NCBI GenBank assembly: GCA_016722505.1
Contig: JADKJH010000001.1
Span: 868,001 to 932,000 of the forward strand
Origin: Holophagaceae bacterium
GTDB taxonomy: Bacteria > Acidobacteriota > Holophagae > Holophagales > Holophagaceae
DNA: 64,000 nucleotides
Reading direction: 5' to 3'
Shown: in pieces, positions 61,841 through 64,000 of the stretch
Numbering within the stretch: the stretch's first letter is position 1
How the letters are laid out: each line of letters begins with the position of its first letter
Notes under the pieces: model-generated
Databases searched by the model: none
What the model saw: only the letters and a program-made list of their open reading frames with translations
What the model was told of the DNA's origin: nothing
Made by a program: the position numbers and the translations under genes

Positions 61841-64000
61841 TTGAAGGGGTTGGGTCCGATCTTGGCAAAAGCGGTGGCATCGGTGTTCGCGCTGATACTG
61901 CTGCTGTCGCTCTTCAGCTATTACCCCACTGACCCCATGCCCTTTTCTTCGGGCAATCTGGGGCAGCCCGTACACAATCTCTGCGGCACTTTCGGCGCCA
62001 TCCTGGCCGGCGTCCTGATGACCTTGGTGGGCTCAGGTTCTTGGTTGATACCCATCTACATACTCTGGGAATGCTGGGTTCCAGCGGTCCAAGATGAAGC
62101 CTCCCGGTGGCTGGCCCGCCTCGCACCCAGGCTCGCCTGGGTTTCCTTAGCCTTCGTGTTGTGGACCTCCCTCGGCGCCCTTGGCATCCGGAAATTTTCG
62201 CTCGGGGATGGCATGAGCCCTCCGGACCTTCGTTGGGGCGGCTGGCTCGGGTCCATCCTATTTCCACCGCTGCAGCGGCTCCTGGGTTGGGGCCTGCCCA
62301 TTGTGTTGGCGCTTTTGTTTCTCCTCTCGGCGCTCATTCTCGCGCCTGCTCTCACCCGCGCCGTAGCTTCGCTCTTGGCTAGGTGGATGGGCGAAAAGGC
62401 ATGGCCCCTGTTGAAGCCCCTGCCCTTGCGTGGCGCCAAGGGGGTCCACACCGGTGTGCGCGGATTCATCGGCATGGTGAAACGGCCATTCCTGAAAAGC
62501 GAAGGGGTGGCGGATCTGCCTGATTTCGATGTTCAGGATGCCCAGCAACTGGCCTTCATCGCTGAACAGCAACGCTTGCTGGAAGAACAATCCGCCTCCC
62601 TGTCCAAGGCCGAGCGCGAGTCTGCGGAATTCCGCCGGCAGCATCCCGAGATTCCTCAGGAGCTCTCCTATCCGATCATCCATTCCATGAATCTGGACGG
62701 CATGGATTTATCCCCTTCAGACATCCTGATGACGCAGACGAATGAGCAACGGCATCGGCTGGCGCATCCAATCAAGCCTGCGCTGCTTCGCAATCTGCCG
62801 CCCGTGCAACCGTCCAAAAAACCGCTGATGCAGGCTCGCACCATGACCGACAAATATGGCCGCATCTCCGAGCAGCAGCCTCTGCCGCTGATGGAACCCA
62901 CTCCGGCAAAACCATTGAATGGTCCGACTGGACCGACTGGGCTGAGTGGCGCGCTCCCCACCATCCATTCCATGGCGGCTTCCGGCAAACTGAAGCCCCA
63001 TTTGAATTCCATCGCAGATCGCCTGGAACTTCCTCCGCGCAGGCTCTTCGACCCACCGGCCATCCATCAGCGATTGAAAACCGATGACCTAGAAGGCACT
63101 CGTGATCTCATCGGCCAGAAACTTGCCGAATTCAAGGTGAAGGGTCTGATGGTGGGAATGCAGCCGGGCCCAGTGGTGACCGTCTACGAATTCCAGCCCG
63201 ATCCCGGTGTCCCCCTGGCGAAAGTGCTGGGCATGGAAGAGGACCTGGCGCTGGCTCTGAAAGCAGAGGCCGTGCGCATTGATCGCATCCCAGGCAAGAA
63301 TCTCGTGGGAATTGAAGTTCCCAACCTGCATCGGGAGACCATCACCTTCCGCGAGGTGCTCGATTCGCCCGCCTTCCGCGATCCACGCAGCAAGGACGGC
63401 ACGTCGCTCTTGCTGCTCGCCATGGGCAAGGACATCGCGGGCAATCCCATCGTCGCCGACCTCGCGCGCATGCCCCACCTGCTCATCGGCGGCAGCACCG
63501 GCAGCGGCAAGAGCGTCGGTGTCAACGCCATGATCTGTTCCATTTTGATGCGTGCGCTGCCTTCGGAAGTGAAGCTGATCCTGGTGGACCCCAAGATGGT
63601 GGAGCTGGGCGTCTACGAAAACATTCCGCACCTCTGGGCGCCGGTGGTCACGGACATGAAAGAAGCGGGCCGCGTGCTGAAATGGGTCGTGGCGCAGATG
63701 GAGGACCGCTACCGCCGCTTGGCCCTCCTGAGCGTCCGCAACCTCGAACAGTTCAACGCGAAAATCAACAGCTCCGGCGGCATCGTGGATCTGGGCGACC
63801 GCACTCCGAATCCGCGCTGGCTGGACCGACCAACGGTGCTGGAGCCGCTGCCCTTCGTCGTTGTCGTCATCGACGAGCTGGCGGACCTGATGATGGTGGC
63901 GCGCAGCGAGGTGGAAGATAGCATCGCCCGTATCGCCCAGAAGGCCCGCGCCGTGGGCATCCACCTGGTGTTGGCCACACAGCGCCCCAGTGTTGACATT
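61841..64000 (+). CDS. ftsK: DNA translocase FtsK/SpoIIIE, 3' end outside window
   Basis: Septal DNA pump for chromosome segregation; first 720 residues visible. TTG 61841 is the start, with GGAG 5 bases upstream. Four membrane helices (about 5-25, 40-65, 95-120, 140-180), a linker (about 190-410), the alpha domain with GLMVGMQPGPVVTVYEFQP, then the motor: Walker A LLIGGSTGSGKSVGVNAMI, LILVDPKMVELGVYENIPH, Walker B VVVVIDELADLMMVA and IARIAQKARAVGIHLVLATQ at the window edge. Confidence 0.93.
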   Translation, partial: MKGLGPILAKAVASVFALILLLSLFSYYPTDPMPFSSGNLGQPVHNLCGTFGAILAGVLMTLVGSGSWLIPIYILWECWVPAVQDEASRWLARLAPRLAWVSLAFVLWTSLGALGIRKFSLGDGMSPPDLRWGGWLGSILFPPLQRLLGWGLPIVLALLFLLSALILAPALTRAVASLLARWMGEKAWPLLKPLPLRGAKGVHTGVRGFIGMVKRPFLKSEGVADLPDFDVQDAQQLAFIAEQQRLLEEQSASLSKAERESAEFRRQHPEIPQELSYPIIHSMNLDGMDLSPSDILMTQTNEQRHRLAHPIKPALLRNLPPVQPSKKPLMQARTMTDKYGRISEQQPLPLMEPTPAKPLNGPTGPTGLSGALPTIHSMAASGKLKPHLNSIADRLELPPRRLFDPPAIHQRLKTDDLEGTRDLIGQKLAEFKVKGLMVGMQPGPVVTVYEFQPDPGVPLAKVLGMEEDLALALKAEAVRIDRIPGKNLVGIEVPNLHRETITFREVLDSPAFRDPRSKDGTSLLLLAMGKDIAGNPIVADLARMPHLLIGGSTGSGKSVGVNAMICSILMRALPSEVKLILVDPKMVELGVYENIPHLWAPVVTDMKEAGRVLKWVVAQMEDRYRRLALLSVRNLEQFNAKINSSGGIVDLGDRTPNPRWLDRPTVLEPLPFVVVVIDELADLMMVARSEVEDSIARIAQKARAVGIHLVLATQRPSVDI

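Overview
The window is about 64 kb of GC-rich, densely packed bacterial chromosome. The cell envelope is diderm: there are KDO synthesis (kdsA), lipoproteins, a LolA-like and a LolD-like protein, and DsbD. Menu of genes and protein character fit a free-living Acidobacteriota of the Holophagae type (Geothrix/Holophaga-like). That placement is inferred from gene content, not from a marker search. Nearly all genes are housekeeping or envelope genes. There is no phage, transposase, CRISPR array or secondary-metabolite cluster.

Layout. 1-8.5 kb: NtrY-like kinase (cut by the window start), the overlapping surE-acyP-apt operon, htpX, and an overlapping RsbV-RsbW-SpoIIE phosphatase module facing an uncharacterised GAF-like protein and a FYDLN-type zinc ribbon. 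8.7-19.2 kb: adenosine deaminase family gene, tRNA-Arg(UCG) and tRNA-Leu(UAG), trigger factor with a long charged tail, clpP, recQ, cmk, mog, cydAB and a rhodanese. 19.2-25.5 kb: prs (frameshifted) overlapping a methyltransferase and an acyl-adenylate-synthetase stub, then a catalytic/non-catalytic M16 peptidase pair. 25.5-30.9 kb: a ~1570-residue secreted Asp-box/Ig-like/dockerin protein (two compensating frameshifts) followed 10 bp later by a lipoprotein with a cohesin-like look. 31-43.6 kb: XPB-type helicase, pgpA with a LolCDE-like ABC pair, rimO, an FHA-GAF-adenylate cyclase (frameshifted), cupin and LolA-like genes, a deoxyhypusine-synthase-like gene, a beta-lactamase-fold hydrolase and gluQ. 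43.6-64 kb: rpsT, argS, a GxxExxY gene inside inverted repeats, pyrG, tkt, kdsA, a divergent folD, an AraC regulator, an endonuclease III-BtuF-like fusion, tlpA, dsbD, an HD hydrolase, a PTPS-III-like gene, a polysaccharide deacetylase and the first 720 residues of FtsK.

Two patterns cut across the window. First, many intergenic gaps hold word-like repeats: short degenerate words of 7-10 bp in tandem, usually followed after a loop by their reverse complement. Each locus uses its own word. Some run into coding ends (pgpA, the SpoIIE phosphatase, GxxExxY, the kinase stop codon), and one pair brackets the GxxExxY gene as ~30-bp inverted repeats. Second, three otherwise intact genes (prs, the cyclase, the dockerin protein) are each broken only by single-base indels in short runs, which points to sequence error rather than decay.
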